Source: Rhabdornis inornatus (lineage: Eukaryota > Chordata > Aves > Passeriformes > Rhabdornithidae). From it: a DNA stretch of 64,000 nt. The stretch spans positions 140 through 64,139 of the forward strand of contig VWZS01003478.1 of assembly GCA_013397075.1 (NCBI GenBank), read 5' to 3'. Shown here piece after piece: positions 61,859 to 64,000 of the stretch. The translations under genes were made by a program, and so were the position numbers. How positions within the stretch are numbered: position 1 is the stretch's first letter; each line of letters starts with the position of its first letter. The notes under the pieces are model-generated. The model did not search any database. It had not been told where the DNA came from and saw nothing but the letters and a program-made list of their open reading frames with translations.

Positions 61859-64000
61859 ATGTAGAGAGGGATGTCTTGAGATAAGCTGTGCAGAGAACAA
61901 AGTGGCTAACTTCTTTTTAGTTTTTGTAAAAGAAACACAAAAAGAAGTTTCTTAATTATCTGAGTAGGGGTATGCATATCTGTAAGTCCATAAATAAAAG
62001 TCTTGAAACATTCTTAAAAAAACCTCTCAGGGAAGAAGGATTTAACTGGAAGTTACTGGAAATTAAGAGGAAGGAAAGTTACCCAGGCTGTTTAAAATCC
62101 TAAATCTCATTTATGATCCCTTTTAAAACAGCCTGATTGAATATGTGAGTTTTCTTCCTAATAAATAGATGTATTTTGTGGTGCTGTCTGATTATCTCAT
62201 GGGAAAGATAGCAGAATCTTAAAAGCAATCACAATCTGGTTATCAGTTGCAAACTCTATTGATTTATTTTTTAAATGAAAATGTAACTGGGAAGGTACAA
62301 TATTTGCTTTTTAAATATGACAATTTTACTGTCTTGTGTGGGCTGAGAATAAAAGAGGCAGCTGATGGAAAGTCTGCAGATCTGATTGAAGAATCAAACA
62401 GAAAATTATTCCTACATGAGCTGAAGCATAGACAAATAGCCCAGTTTGCTGTGTTTATGATGGCTGTTAGTTGATCTGAGACCAGAGAGGGAGCAGGGAT
62501 TAATAATGTTTTATTGCTGTTTAGGGAAATTTTAAATGGAGCCATTGTGATCCTTTACTGGTTAAAGCTTCATCAGGGAATGAGAAATTACTCTTTTAGA
62601 TAGTGAGTAAAGAAGCAAGAGCTTGAAGATGGGTTTTCCATATCAACTGGGAACTGGTACCTCTAGGGCTAACGTGTGTTTATGGTGCAGGCACAGAAGT
62701 CTATTTCATTAGGCACTTTTTCAAGTCACATAGACCAGAGAAAAATGTTCAGGAAAGAATGTGTATGTCATGGAGAGAAATTTGCAAATCTGCAGCACAG
62801 TTCAATGGAAATTAAAGAAAAAGGAAAAAAACAAACCAAACCAATCCCAAACCTTCCCCCCCCACTCCAAACTGCCAGATACATACTTAACTGCTGCTAG
62901 AAGAGCTGGAAACTCATCTCAGAAATGTCAAGCACAGACATTTCACAGATGCTTTTTCACAGCTACGACAATGAGAAAGGAAGGAAAAGCAGAAAGTGTA
63001 GATTTTGGGACATAAAAAAAACAATGTTGAGCTGCCTTGAAGGGTTCAGAAGAACAGCCTGCTCACTGTTTCTTTCCTGAGGTGTACTGAGTCATTCTGG
63101 GAGGGGGAGTGTTTGTCTGCCATCATCCAATCTTACCTTTTTGGTGCAGCAAAAAGAGGGGACATAGGACAGTGCTCTTCTCTTGAAATCTCCCCTCATG
63201 ACAAACCATGGCTTTGTGGATTTATTGGGAGGGGAGGTGCCTGGTGGACCTTAAGTTTGCTTCAGGAATTTTGAGGAGAGGAGAGGAGAGGATATGGAGA
63301 ACATGTTTTTTAGAGTGGGCATCTACCAGTCTGGAGTTGCTGGCTTGTGCTCGTGTCCCCTGATGCTGCTGCCCATATTTGTGGGCCACAATTTCTGTAC
63401 AGACCTGGTGGCTGTGTCTGGGTTGCTTTACACTCATCTTCCTCCCAGGCTTCTCAGATGGTGTATTTAGTCATTACTCTTTTGCACCAACTTGCTCCTA
63501 GAACTGAGGTGGTATTGCAGCATTCTGATGGAAAAGACTACCTCGAACTCTTCTAAGAGAAATGCAACATGCAGACTTGCTGACAGCCTGTTTCATCTCT
63601 AAATATAATTAGTTCTACAAGGACTGGTATAAGGCAGTGGAGAAATCAGTCTTTTATTACCCCATAGTCAGACTTCTGGATATGCAGTACTAAACATAGA
63701 CTGAAAAGCCTCACTAGGACACTGAAGAAATTTGTATTTATGAATAAATGAAAGGGTAAATGATTAAGATAAAAACGTAGCTCTAACAATCGCAGGGTGC
63801 TTATTTTAATTAAAATAATGAACAAAAACAAAGACATGCCATTTTAAATGAGCTTCCTAGAAGCAAACAAGTGCACATGAGACATAATAGCTAATGAAAA
63901 GGATAGCCTGCTGATGAATAATAAAAATTTTGACACTACTAACTCATCCTGTAAATATTACTGCAGGAGGGACTATCAAAGCAAAAAAACCCACCAAACA
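61859..64000. other. Intergenic, no recognised gene
   Basis: Right end of the window. AT-rich with a short 'gagaggagaggagagga' run near 63276-63292. No exon of a further gene, such as PLCXD3, was recognised. Confidence 0.45.

Noticed and set aside
19300..64000. Search for the expected neighbour PLCXD3 or another coding gene
   Set aside because: No frame on either strand resembles the PI-PLC X-domain protein or any other gene I recognise; it probably starts beyond the window.
1..64000. Search for a complete endogenous retrovirus with internal genes
   Set aside because: Only LTRs are present; no gag, pol or env-like coding sequence adjoins any of them.

Overview
The window is vertebrate nuclear DNA, almost certainly from a bird and probably a passerine. 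The evidence is small GT-AG-bounded exons in long AT-rich introns, CR1 LINE 3' tails as the only LINE family seen, and several avian-type endogenous-retrovirus LTRs. No bacterial-style genes, operons, CRISPR arrays or tRNA/rRNA genes were seen.

The only protein-coding gene I can support is the 3' end of OXCT1 (mitochondrial succinyl-CoA:3-ketoacid CoA-transferase, SCOT) on the + strand. Four coding exons (2184-2273, 7098-7178, 9189-9290, 15497-15532) splice in phase 0 into the last 102 residues of the enzyme. The 5' part of the gene lies left of the window. The stop codon is at 15530-15532 and the 3' UTR follows; its end is uncertain, with candidate poly(A) signals near 17.27 kb and 19.23 kb.

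From about 19.3 kb to 64 kb I find no supportable coding exon. In mammals the next gene downstream of OXCT1 is PLCXD3; nothing resembling its coding sequence was recognised, so this is read as an intergenic desert. It contains CR1 fragments and LTRs of at least five kinds. Three LTRs keep exact target-site duplications: 26011-27323 (5 bp CAGGG), 40033-40460 (4 bp ATTG) and 48164-49262 (5 bp CTTCA). Further LTR copies are at 1-440, 20150-20361, 36337-36980 and 37763-38302. There is also a 35-bp minisatellite at 59081-59416 and several strikingly good inverted repeats.

The main oddities are: (1) an 825-bp apparently exact tandem duplication separated by a single N (37817-38641 and 38643-39467), most likely an assembly artefact; (2) nested near-perfect hairpins at 61650-61858, plus smaller clean hairpins at 8800, 31424 and 49807, which look like template-switch mutations; (3) a minisatellite with alternating A/B units beside a CpG-rich patch. 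I found no convincing previously undescribed gene system.
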